From contig NZ_CP097152.1 of the NCBI RefSeq assembly GCF_023370075.1, positions 186,001 through 250,000 of the forward strand: a stretch of 64,000 nucleotides of DNA, read 5' to 3'. The DNA comes from Deinococcus sp. QL22 (lineage in GTDB: Bacteria; Deinococcota; Deinococci; Deinococcales; Deinococcaceae). This document shows positions 15,999 to 23,578 of the stretch, in pieces (the stretch's first letter is position 1; every line of letters begins with the position of its first letter). The notes under the pieces are model-generated. The model searched no databases, was not told the origin of the DNA, and saw only the letters and a list, made by a program, of their open reading frames with translations. The position numbers and the translations under genes were made by a program.

Positions 15999-16169
15999 AT
16001 GCGACACCTGATCAAGTTTGTGCTGACCGGACTGATTCTTTCTCTCGCCCTGAGCGCTCCTGTTCAAGCTGCGGACACGACTTCTGTTCCCCAATCCAAC
16101 GGCGCTGCAGATGATGGGGACAACCAGGCCCCAGCGTGGCCGCCCATCTGGTGGCCCGGAGGCGGGTGA
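15999..16169 (+). CDS. Short secreted peptide, possible signalling peptide
   Basis: 56-aa protein preceded by AGGAGG (15988-15993). Residues 1-24 form a signal peptide: RHLIK, a hydrophobic stretch VLTGLILSLALSA and PVQA before the cut. The mature part would be about 32 residues, acidic in the middle (ADDGD) and ending APAWPPIWWPGGG. Its stop overlaps the GTG of the next gene (GTGA). Placed immediately after a large STAND/TPR regulator, it resembles the exported pro-pheromones encoded behind TPR-type peptide receptors, and the Trp-Trp near the C terminus recalls the WW motif of streptococcal XIP/SHP peptides. The function is inferred. Confidence 0.7.
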   Translation: MRHLIKFVLTGLILSLALSAPVQAADTTSVPQSNGAADDGDNQAPAWPPIWWPGGG

Positions 16170-16423
16170 GCGGCGCGTCCGCCCCGGTCATCCAGCGCAC
16201 CTCGGCCCTGATCTGGGAACAGGTGCAGGCCCACAGCAATTTGGTGCTCCGGGCTTCGGTGCAGGACCTGTTGACCCAGCTGCAGATGTCGGAGGCCCAG
16301 GAGCGCCGGCAACGCCTTCTGGATGGGTTGGACCGCGCGCTGCGCACCGACAGCGATGATCGGCTGATCGTGGCCCGCGCCCACCTGAGTGCCCTGCGCG
16401 GGGTACTGGACGAAGAGGATTAG
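16166..16423 (+). CDS. Small hypothetical protein coupled to secreted peptide
   Basis: 85-aa mostly helical protein. I chose the GTG at 16166 because it overlaps the stop of the secreted-peptide gene by four bases; an in-frame ATG at 16136 lies inside that gene. The composition is rich in Ala, Leu, Arg and Gln, with a heptad-like stretch LTQLQMSEAQERRQRLLDGL. No family is recognised. Coupling to the peptide suggests a partner role (sensor, immunity or anti-activator), but this is only context. Confidence 0.6.
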   Translation: MSGASAPVIQRTSALIWEQVQAHSNLVLRASVQDLLTQLQMSEAQERRQRLLDGLDRALRTDSDDRLIVARAHLSALRGVLDEED

Positions 16424-16508
16424 CGCAGGGATCACCAAAGGGCTGGGCAGGCTGGTCTGCCAGGCGGTGAAGAACGACGGTGCGGCCCGGCACCCAGTCG
16501 GCTGAGGC

Positions 16509-16865
16509 ATGAACCGGTATGAGCGCGCGGTACAAACATGGGCCGTCCTAGCGTGGGCGGCCCGTCATCGGCAAACCATCACCTACCAGCAGATCTCGTA
16601 GGCCACAGGAGTGTCCACGGGCGGTCTGGGGAACGTGCTTGAGCCGATCTAGGCTTACTGCCAGGCCCATCAACTGCTGCCCCTCACGATTCTAGTGGTT
16701 CAGAAAGACACCGGGCTGCCCGGCGCAGGGTTTACGGCGGCCCAGGCCGTTCAGGTCGCCAGCGACTAGGCCAAGGTCTTCTTGGTCGACTGGTTGGAGC
16801 ACGGCAATCCTCAGGAGGAGGGGCTCCGGCAGGCCAGCGAAGCGGCAGCGAAGTCCTCAGGTTGA
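16509..16865 (+). pseudogene. Conserved hypothetical gene interrupted by three amber codons
   Basis: From ATG 16509 one frame runs 118 codons to a TGA at 16863, interrupted only by TAG at 16599, 16650 and 16767. The translation (MNRYERAVQTWAVLAW ... TITYQQIS ... GLGNVLEPI ... VVQKDTGLPGAGF ... VFLVDWLEHG) resembles a family of small proteins of unknown function whose members begin NRYERAVQIW and read through these positions, with Gln plausible at each. All three stops are one C-to-T change from CAG. Most likely a pseudogene; amber read-through is a remote alternative. Confidence 0.65.
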
Positions 16866-17050
16866 ACGGGGATTTCTGTGATAACGACTGCTTGGGGCCC
16901 ATTGCCTTGCGTTCATTGAGGTGAATAATCCACTGAGCTCAAGCTCCCAGAGCTGAGACAGCCTCTGCGAAGGCACAGGCAGTAGCAACAGTTAACATCG
17001 TGCTGGCCGGGCTTTGACCTCTTTTCAATACAATGTGATGGGTCGTGGCT

Positions 17051-17476
17051 TCAACGTAATGACGCGTTGTAGCGGTGAATGAACATCCAGATCAGGAGTT
17101 CGAGATGCTCTTGTTTGCGGCTAAAGGACAGGCTCTTGCGTACCAAATGAGCGACCCGAAGCCGCAACGTGGCATTGAAGCGTTCGATATGTTGTGTCCC
17201 GCCGATCACGTGCAGCCCACCAAAAACGACGCCTTTATAGGCACTCAGGCCGTCGGTATGACACACGGCATCGAGATAAGGGGTGGGCAAGCTCTGCCAC
17301 AACCCGAAGGCTCCAGCGGCATCTCGGTTTCCGATGAAACAGCCGACGATCTGACGGGTGGCGCGGTTCATGGCGAGCCAGATCCAGATGTTCTTTGTCT
17401 GCTGCGCCACAAAGGTGCATAACTCGTCACACTCCAGCACCAGCGGGGCTGGTGCTGGAGTGCTTACACTTTTTTT
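17051..17476 (-). CDS. insB: IS1-type InsB catalytic part, expressed by -1 frameshift
   Basis: DDE transposase half read in the -1 frame from the A7 slippery run (17470-17476). The segments IWIWLAMNRATRQIVGCFIG, VCHTDGLSAY (second Asp) and HIERFNATLRLRVAHLVRKSLSFSR with the final Glu/Arg region are typical of InsB. A perfect 13-bp stem-loop (17430-17442 with 17448-17460) begins nine bases downstream of the slippery run, the right spacing for a frameshift stimulator. The fused InsAB' would be the active transposase. Confidence 0.85.
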   Translation of the reverse strand, partial: KKSVSTPAPAPLVLECDELCTFVAQQTKNIWIWLAMNRATRQIVGCFIGNRDAAGAFGLWQSLPTPYLDAVCHTDGLSAYKGVVFGGLHVIGGTQHIERFNATLRLRVAHLVRKSLSFSRKQEHLELLIWMFIHRYNASLR

Positions 17477-17772
17477 GCGACAGGCGTTTCAAGCTCGATG
17501 CTGTGTGGCACGGTCTTCATCAGAGATTGCAAGTGCCGGCGGAACCAGCTTCGACTGACCCCGATGACGCGGCAAATTCCCCGGTGAGAGAGGCGTTCGG
17601 AGAGCAAACGATCCACCAAGGTCACGGTTTCGGGTGAAACCGGAGTTCGAGTGTGGTTCAGGGTGAATTGATGTCGATACACGCGGCACAGATACCGTTG
17701 TTTTCCGGTATGGGCGTGACCGTTTTTAACGATGTAGACGCCCTCACACGCTGGACACGTCAGACCGTTCAT
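17464..17772 (-). CDS. insA: IS1-type InsA protein (zinc-finger/HTH)
   Basis: 102-aa N-terminal half of the IS1-type transposase. It begins MNGLTCPAC with a CxxC zinc-finger half, continues with YLCRVYRHQFT (second cysteine region) and a helix-turn-helix (SHRGICRVIGVSRSWFRRHL). On its own InsA binds the terminal repeats and represses. The gene ends at a run of seven A on its coding strand (complement of T at 17470-17476), where ribosomes can slip into the insB frame. Confidence 0.88.
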   Translation of the reverse strand: MNGLTCPACEGVYIVKNGHAHTGKQRYLCRVYRHQFTLNHTRTPVSPETVTLVDRLLSERLSHRGICRVIGVSRSWFRRHLQSLMKTVPHSIELETPVAKKV

Positions 17773-17868
17773 GCTCTATGAAACCTCAATCATTCCTAAG
17801 AAACCACGACCATGTGATGCATCTCCTGTGCATGGCCTGTATATTGGGCTATATTAGAGGAATCAAAG

Positions 17869-17890
17869 GCGGCCTTCGGGCCGCTTTTTT
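17869..17890 (+). terminator. Intrinsic terminator with UUCG loop
   Basis: GCGGCC (17869-17874), loop TTCG, GGCCGC (17879-17884) and six T. It lies between the IS1 element and the second toxin-antitoxin pair and probably isolates the pair from upstream transcription. Confidence 0.85.
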
Positions 17891-17922
17891 GTCTGGCTTC
17901 TTTACTCTGGTAAGCTAGCAGT

Positions 17923-18432
17923 ATGGGCCTGCAAATGAACCTGGGAGCGTACTTGGAGCGTCGGGGCATCACCGCCTACCGCCTAGTCAAAGCCACCGAA
18001 GGGCGGCTGGCTCCGGCCACGGTGTACGGGCTGGCCGCCAGACCCGCCCAGCGCATCGACCTCGCCACAGTGGGCACGGTGCTGGAGGCTCTGTCAGCAC
18101 TCACCGGCTCCCCCGTGCAGGTGCAAGACGTGTTGGAGACTCTGGATGCCGAAGGCGACCAGCGCCGCGAGGATGCCCGCCGCCGCATTGCCGCGCCCCG
18201 TAAGGCGGCAGGCAAACTGCAGGGCAGCGCCGCGCCCCGGAAGGCGACTGGAGCGTGCCCGACCAATTGGCCGAGATGCGCGGGCGTGACCTTTGACCCA
18301 AGCGTCTCCGCTGTTTCTGGACACATCAGCCTTGCTGCGGGCCTACCTGACCAAAGACCAGTTCCATACCCAAGTGCAAACCGCCATCGCGCGGGCCGAA
18401 CCCGTGGTAGTCAGTGGTCTGGCTTATCCTGA
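17923..18432 (+). pseudogene. HTH antitoxin copy 2 with frameshifted C terminus
   Basis: The first 100 codons match the antitoxin at 4541-4915 closely (same HTH, same MGLQMNLGAYLERRG start and the same upstream CTCTGGTAAGCTAG). Near 18230 a small deletion relative to copy 1 shifts the frame, so translation leaves the normal tail (EGDWSVPDQLAEMRGRDL, still legible in another frame at about 18237-18297) and runs on into the toxin region to 18432. The toxin-binding tail is thus lost or replaced, while the DNA-binding domain is intact. A single sequencing error could also produce this. Confidence 0.75.
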
Positions 18433-18751
18433 ACTATCTGCCTTGACTCAGCGTCAACACCGCGACCACGTTGGAAGGCTAAGGACCAGCCAAGTGAGCG
18501 CCCTGTTGGAACAGTTCCGAGAAGACTGGGACACCCTATATGTCGTGCCCGTCGATGAAGCCCTGCTGTTAGAAGCGTCGGTGTTGGTGATCCGCCAGGC
18601 GGCATTCGGCCTGCGGGCGATGGACACCATTCATGTGGCCAGTGCCCTGCTTGCGGCAGAAGCATTTGAGGGCCTGCGCTTCCTGACCTTTGATACCCGC
18701 CAACAGCAGGCCGCTCTAGCCGAGGGGCTGGCGCTCTTCCCAGAAGGCTGA
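18293..18751 (+). CDS. vapC: PIN-domain toxin (VapC-like, copy 2)
   Basis: 152-aa PIN nuclease nearly identical to the copy at 4912-5373. The acidic residues in LFLDTSALL, PEL, AMDTIHVASAL and FLTFDTRQ are all kept. One residue is missing next to the second acidic position (PELSAL against PELVAAL), which may change folding. The TTG start overlaps the intended antitoxin stop. With its own antitoxin frameshifted, neutralisation might depend on the antitoxin of copy 1. Confidence 0.85.
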   Translation: MTQASPLFLDTSALLRAYLTKDQFHTQVQTAIARAEPVVVSGLAYPELSALTQRQHRDHVGRLRTSQVSALLEQFREDWDTLYVVPVDEALLLEASVLVIRQAAFGLRAMDTIHVASALLAAEAFEGLRFLTFDTRQQQAALAEGLALFPEG

Positions 18752-19226
18752 GTCACTCCAAGCGAAGGCGGCGCAGGCGCCCTCTGAGTTGCCCTGCTCT
18801 GAGGCAACAGGCGAAGTCACCTCTGAGGTCAGGATCACTACGCCCGCGGTAGGTCTGGAATTGCCTGCCAATCCGCCGGTACCGTTCTGGAACTTTTACG
18901 GCAACAAGATCATGTGGGTGTTGCTGGCGATTTTGGGATCAGAGTTTTCTGAAAGCGACGGACTGAATCAGCCGTAATCTTGACCCTTGGCGTGGTCTGC
19001 CGCTAGAGTCTGAGAGATGCACGGCTGAACGGCTCGGGAGGCTGCCAGCCAGACAGGATTCCAACAAGCATTCCCCTGCGAAATTGTTCGCAGGGGAATG
19101 CTTGTTGTTTGAGGGATGGACAATGCGCAGCCCAGTCCCACGCCCTCCAGTTAGGGGTCATTTCAAGATTGGCACGCCCTCCTGCGCTCAGGAAAGAAAA
19201 GCCCCTGGCAAGACGGTTGTCTGAGC
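18752..19226. other. Intergenic stretch with long inverted repeat
   Basis: No convincing gene; a 62-codon frame at 18789 has no recognisable features. At 19062-19082 and 19087-19107 there is a perfect 21-bp inverted repeat with loop ATTG, followed by T-rich sequence on the plus strand. It probably acts as a two-way terminator behind the converging toxin and MerR genes. Confidence 0.6.
19062..19107. terminator. 21-bp perfect hairpin, likely bidirectional terminator
   Basis: Arms 19062-19082 and 19087-19107 pair completely around the loop ATTG. On the plus strand TTGTTT follows. It is located between convergent genes. Confidence 0.65.
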
Positions 19227-20759
19227 CTACGGCCGGGTGCGCTCACCCTTCTCGCGGCGTTGCTTAAGCCTTTCCTGGAGGGAACTGGGCCGCTCGGGAC
19301 GGTGGGCCGCCAGCCGCTGCGCCACCGCCCGCAGTCTGGAGTCCGCGAGTTGGGTCGCCTGCTCAATGCCCTGTCTGGCCTCTTCACCTGTCAGGTGGCC
19401 CAGCGCGCTGAGCGCCGCGAACCGAACCTCCCAAGTGTGGTCCAACAAGGCTTCCGTCAGGGCAGGCGCAGCCGCCGACTCACCGAGCAACCCCAAGATA
19501 TCTGCGGCATGGGCACGCCGTCGGGCCTCCGGGTGCTGCAGCAATTCCCGTAGAGGGAACAGCGCGTCCTGTCTAAACTCCATCAGGGCTCTGCTGAGCG
19601 TGTTGCGCCGCTCATTGTCCGGGTGGCCCACCTCTGCGACCAACGTGCTCAGTGCTCCCGAGTGGCCCAGCTGTCCCAGGGCAAAGATCGCTTTGCGGGC
19701 CACCTCGTCATCTGGGTCGCGAACCGCTTGCCCCAAGGCCGCCACACTTACAGGATCGGCCAACTTGCTCAGCGCGTGAACGGACTGCAAGCGCACCGCA
19801 GCGTCCGAATGCTCCAGCAATCCAAGGAGCGGCGGTACGGCCTCCACACCCATCCGCACGATGGCCCAGGTCAGGTTCTCTCGGACAAAGAAGTCCGGTT
19901 CACAGCCCAGCCGTTCGATCAGAGTAGGTAGGGCAGCCCGGTGCTGGGCAGCGCCCAGATCCAGCGCCGCCCGGATACGGACGTTCTTGTCGGGATGGAG
20001 CAGGTTGGTTACCGCGCGCTGATTCGTCATGGCTGCTCCGTCTTGTTGAGAGGACATCGCCTCTGAAATAAACGTCCAGGCGCTGTGCAGCTCTGCCGGG
20101 ACGTGATGTTCGTAAGCCCTTCCAAGAGCTTGGGCAATTTCAGGGCAGTCAGCGGTGGTGCGCCCGACCAGACGCTGCCAGCGAAGTGCCAGGGTTTGGG
20201 CTTCTTGGGAAGTGGGGGGAATACCCTCTTCCAATGCGGTAAAGACCTGGGTCAGCAGCGTCTCCCAATCATCATTGCCCGAGTCCCAGGACTGGTCCTG
20301 GAGGCTCTGGAGTTGTTCGTCACTGAGAGTAAGTTGCTGCGTGAGGTTCTGTGCCGTCTGCATAAAATGTCCCACCTGCCGGGCCACACGCTGGGTCAGG
20401 GCGATGGTTTCGGCGATCTCCGTCCAGCTCGCCTCAGCGGTTCCCTGCAATTCGCGCAGACGGCTGACCAAGTGCTGCTCCTGTGCGATGCGCGCCTCGA
20501 GCACCTCAATGTGTTGCTGAAGGATGTTTTGTGCGGCGTAGGCAGGGTCGTCCAGCGCCCGGGCGATCTCCGGCAGGGTCAGCCCCAGGGTCTTGAGGCT
20601 TTGGATGTGGAGCAGGCGGGTCAGGTCTGTGGGTGAGTACAGACGGTAAGCGGACGGGGTGCGCTCAGTGGGTTTGAGGAGGCCCAGCGCGTCGTAATGG
20701 CGCAGGGTACGAATAGTGAGGCCCGTTCGTTGGGCCAGTTCCCCGATCTTAAAGTTCAC
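19227..20759 (-). CDS. MerR regulator fused to TipAS-like domain and HEAT repeats
   Basis: 510-aa protein. Residues 1-75 are a MerR DNA-binding domain (IGELAQRTGLTIRTLRHYDALGLL), about 76-125 the dimerisation coiled coil, about 140-245 a TipAS-like helical ligand domain (DDWETLLTQVFTALEEGIPPTS ... ALGRAYE), and about 250-480 six or more HEAT-like repeats (for example HPDKNVRIRAALDLG, DDEVARKAIFALGQLG, TWEVRFAALSALGHL). TipAL proteins bind thiopeptides and other ligands through TipAS; a HEAT-repeat extension is unusual and suggests a protein partner. No target gene is adjacent on its strand, and it may act divergently on sequence after 20760. Confidence 0.85.
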   Translation of the reverse strand: MNFKIGELAQRTGLTIRTLRHYDALGLLKPTERTPSAYRLYSPTDLTRLLHIQSLKTLGLTLPEIARALDDPAYAAQNILQQHIEVLEARIAQEQHLVSRLRELQGTAEASWTEIAETIALTQRVARQVGHFMQTAQNLTQQLTLSDEQLQSLQDQSWDSGNDDWETLLTQVFTALEEGIPPTSQEAQTLALRWQRLVGRTTADCPEIAQALGRAYEHHVPAELHSAWTFISEAMSSQQDGAAMTNQRAVTNLLHPDKNVRIRAALDLGAAQHRAALPTLIERLGCEPDFFVRENLTWAIVRMGVEAVPPLLGLLEHSDAAVRLQSVHALSKLADPVSVAALGQAVRDPDDEVARKAIFALGQLGHSGALSTLVAEVGHPDNERRNTLSRALMEFRQDALFPLRELLQHPEARRRAHAADILGLLGESAAAPALTEALLDHTWEVRFAALSALGHLTGEEARQGIEQATQLADSRLRAVAQRLAAHRPERPSSLQERLKQRREKGERTRP

Positions 20760-21190
20760 AGAAGACCTCCGCCACTTACGGTAAACCGTGACGCTACGAG
20801 AGAGTCAAGAGGGGATGGCGGGCGATTCCACTCAAGGGCAAGCTCCTGCATCCAGCACTGAAGACCCGGATGGGGGTGCTGTCGTCCCAAAGGCTTTGAG
20901 CCTTCCCGAGTTGGGGGCTGAAGAACGTTGTGTTTCTGAGGTCTGGTGGTGTTTCGATCGAAGGAGAGCTTGATGGGGACACAGGTGACTCAGCAAGCAG
21001 CATTTCCAGTGTGGCGCTGGTTGAGACCGAGAAAGTTGAGCCTTCCGTCAGCGCTGAGCGGAGGAGGGCGCATAGATCTTGAAGTGACCCCGATTTGCCT
21101 CTGCCGCTCATCGAGACGGCTCTCGATCTGATGAACCGGGATGTTGCGGCTGCACCCCTACTGAACCGTAGCCTGGGCATCCCACTCCCG
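20760..21190. other. Gene-free stretch upstream of MerR fusion gene
   Basis: No ORF with family character on either strand. The 128-codon minus frame at 20794-21180 is low in recognisable motifs and is judged spurious. The first 40 bases hold the MerR-gene promoter region (AGACCTCCGCCACTTACGGTAAACCGTGACG includes the dyad ACGGTAAACCGT at about 20778-20789, a possible MerR operator). Confidence 0.4.
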
Positions 21191-21421
21191 CTAGGCTGGC
21201 TCTTTGATACTGGTCAGCAGCGTCACCAGATGGCCCCAGGGCAATGGGTCAACAGGCTGTTGACCAAATTCGAAGCCAGGAGAGGCGCCGGCAAACATGC
21301 GCATGTCGTTCAGGTTGGTGGGGGAAAACCCTTCGAGCTCCGGGAACTCCGTGCGCAGGTCTTGGGAGAGCCGTCCGATCACCTGGGCGTAAGTTCGATA
21401 GAGAACGCTCCGCGGCGCAGT
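21191..21421 (-). pseudogene. Fragment of DUF1016/YhcG-type nuclease N-terminal domain
   Basis: The minus-strand frame ending at 21191 reads LSQDLRTEFPELEGFSPTNL, NDMRMFAG and QQPVDPLPWGHLVTLL, which match the N-terminal winged-helix domain of DUF1016 (PDDEXK nuclease YhcG) proteins. The C-terminal nuclease domain is missing and the upstream part runs into unrelated shadow sequence, so only about 75 codons remain. Confidence 0.6.
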
Positions 21422-21457
21422 GGCGTCGAGCAGGCCAGACGCTTTACAGTGCAGCTC

Positions 21458-22474
21458 ATGACTGTTCTGCCCGCTGTGGCCTGCCACGTCACTGCCGGCG
21501 GCACGCGGGTCTACACCGTGACCCTGCGGGCGTTTCCCCAGTTTGAGGCCAACACCTTCCTGGTGGTTCAGGGCGAGCCCGCGGCGCCAAGTTACGCCGC
21601 CCTGGTGGACATGGGCAGCGCGCACGAGGACAGCCTGGGCGACCTGCACGCGGGTCTGGCGCACATCCGTTCGGCCTACGGCGAGGCGTGGTCTTGGGAC
21701 ACCCTGAGCCGGCTGCTGGTCACTCACCCTCACGCCGACCATGTGGGCGGGCTGCCGGCCGTGCGGGCGCTGACCCCTGCGCCCGTCGCGGCCCACACCT
21801 GGGCGGTTCCGGCCCTGGAACAGCCCGAGGCGCGCGGCGCCGCGTGGCAGGTTCAGGTCGAGGGCCACCTGCGCTGGGCGGGCATTCCCACAAAGAGCAG
21901 TTACGCGGCGCGTCTGCGCCGCCGCGCCCACAACCTGATGCTGCCCAGCCGCGTGGCGGTTCAGACGCCTCTCCAAGACGGCGACCTGCTGGACGGCGTC
22001 TTTCAGGTCATTCATACTCCCGGCCATGACGGCGCGCAGGTGTGCCTCCGGGTGGACGATCTGTTGCTCAGCGCTGATCACCTGCTGCCGCACAATTCAC
22101 CACCGCTGATGCCAGAGCGCTACCAGCGGGGAGCGGGGCTGCAGCACTACCTGGCTTCGCTGAACCGCATCGAGGCACTTGAAGGCGTGGAGGTCGCGTT
22201 GGGTGGTCACGGCGGCCCCATGGCCGACTGGCGCGGGCGCATCCGCGCGCTGCGGGCGCGGTATCAGGACAAGCTGGCCACCCTGCGGGCGGCGGCTCAG
22301 CAGCCCGTGACCATTCACGACCTGCTCCCCTTGCTGTACCCGAACCTTCGCCCCGCACAAGCCATCTTGCTCCTGGATCAGACGGCGGCGCTGGCCGAGT
22401 ATCTGGGGCAGGCAGGAGGGCTGGAGGAAACGCAGCGGGAAGACGGCGCGGCCCTGTTTCAGACCCGGTCGTAA
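21458..22474 (+). CDS. MBL-fold metallo-hydrolase
   Basis: 338-aa metallo-beta-lactamase fold enzyme. The zinc motif THPHADHVGG lies near residue 90, a later ligand HTPGHDGAQ near 190, then SADHLLPHN and a late His in LGGHGGPM. The C-terminal helices resemble the winged region of LACTB2-type proteins. The frame is open from 21095, but the sequence before ATG 21458 is on top of the DUF1016 fragment and looks non-coding, so the later start is preferred. The substrate could be a thioester, lactone or glyoxalase-type ester. Confidence 0.82.
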   Translation: MTVLPAVACHVTAGGTRVYTVTLRAFPQFEANTFLVVQGEPAAPSYAALVDMGSAHEDSLGDLHAGLAHIRSAYGEAWSWDTLSRLLVTHPHADHVGGLPAVRALTPAPVAAHTWAVPALEQPEARGAAWQVQVEGHLRWAGIPTKSSYAARLRRRAHNLMLPSRVAVQTPLQDGDLLDGVFQVIHTPGHDGAQVCLRVDDLLLSADHLLPHNSPPLMPERYQRGAGLQHYLASLNRIEALEGVEVALGGHGGPMADWRGRIRALRARYQDKLATLRAAAQQPVTIHDLLPLLYPNLRPAQAILLLDQTAALAEYLGQAGGLEETQREDGAALFQTRS

Positions 22475-23155
22475 CGCCGCCGCCTCAACGGCGGCTCTGC
22501 GCTCTAAAGCGCCTGCCAATCCCTAAGCGAAGAGTCCCCCGGGCTCGCAGATCATTCAGGCTGCCTAGAAGCACATGATTAAGGCTGGCCAGGAAGACCT
22601 CCAACAAGTCTTCCTGCGCTGTTTGCCGGGAAACGTGGGCGGATGACCGTTTTTCTGCTGCGAGGGCCAACGCTTCACCCCAGCCACAATCCAATCAGGA
22701 AGCCAGCTTTGCCGCGGCACCCCCTCCATATTGGCTTGGCCCAGCAGCGCAGAAGGCGCTCCTGCGTCACCTGATCAATGTCCTGAATCAGACGAACCGC
22801 ACCCGCGGGCGTGATGCTCAGATTTGCCCCAAACCAGTGCATACATCTGCCCTGCAGGCTACAAATGAGCTCCGCCATCTGAAGGTCGTGGCGAGTCCCC
22901 CGGTACGTGTCACGGTTCACGCTGGCCGATGCGAGTCAGAACGTCTATAGATTCAAAGTCGCGGTGAGCAGGGTCAAGATTGAGGCACAACTGGACAACT
23001 ACGCGGAAAGTGTGTGTTCTGCACATAAGAAACGCTGTTTAGGGTCGTGAGCCAATGAGGGATTAACTGCCTGAAATCCCGCCTGTTCTCCAGGGCCGTG
23101 TAGCACGGCACAAAATCGCTTGGGAAGCCTCGGAAAGAGCGAGGATGCAGAGAGT
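22475..23155. other. Degenerate stretch between MBL gene and small hypothetical gene
   Basis: Two short minus frames (22485-22694, starting MDCGWGEALALA; 22675-22920, starting MNRDTYRGTRHDL) have no family I recognise and no ribosome-binding site worth noting. They could be remains of older genes. Confidence 0.35.
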
Positions 23156-23578
23156 TCAATTCGAGAGCCAGCTTTCGCGCTGGGCCAGCACCCGTAACGC
23201 ATAGGCCACGGCCGAGAGCAGGGTCGCCGTTGTCGTTCCCCCGTCCAACCCCAGATACGCTGCTGAGTGCAAGGCGTGATAGGCCGCTGGCAGTGGTTCA
23301 TCTCGCTCTGCGACCAAGCGCTTGTACCAGCCTTGCCCCAGCGCCGGCAAATCCAGGAACCGTTCCCCTGCCAGCGCTGCGACGTCTCCCGCATGCCGGT
23401 CCAGTTCAGCAGCAAACGCCAATAGGATCTCCCGAGTCGGCTGGGTGTGATGGAGGGCTGGGGCAAATTCCACCGCCGCCAACACCTGCAACGTCGTCGC
23501 CACACACGTCTCAAACGCCTGCTGGTTGCACAGCTGGAAGTGGGGAGGTTGAGGCACAGCCGTCATCCCCTTCAGCAT
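23156..23578 (-). CDS. Hypothetical helical protein with decayed paralogue at 39.9 kb
   Basis: 140 aa from the ATG at 23578 (other starts at 23656 and 23566). The segments NQQAFETCVATTLQVLAAV, LHHTQPTREILLAFAAEL, LDLPALGQGWYKRLVAER and AYHALHSAAYLGLDGG look like a conserved helical domain. A second copy at about 39935-40345 keeps almost all of these segments but has frameshifts, so the family is real and duplicated on this replicon. The function is unknown. Confidence 0.6.
   Translation of the reverse strand: MLKGMTAVPQPPHFQLCNQQAFETCVATTLQVLAAVEFAPALHHTQPTREILLAFAAELDRHAGDVAALAGERFLDLPALGQGWYKRLVAERDEPLPAAYHALHSAAYLGLDGGTTTATLLSAVAYALRVLAQRESWLSN

Larger units (their letters stand above)
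17041..17811 (-). mobile_element. IS1-family insertion sequence, apparently intact
   Basis: 771-bp element, almost the size of IS1. The ends are inverted: GGTCGTGGCTTC at 17041-17052 against the complement of GAAACCACGACC at 17800-17811. It is flanked by a perfect 8-bp direct repeat, ATGTGATG (17033-17040 and 17812-17819), a normal IS1 target duplication. Two overlapping ORFs are joined by a programmed frameshift. The clean target duplication indicates recent insertion. Confidence 0.92.

Noticed and set aside
16509..16865. Pyrrolysine or other recoding of TAG
   Set aside because: No supporting tRNA or synthetase is visible, and other genes in the window do not show internal TAG; pseudogene is simpler.
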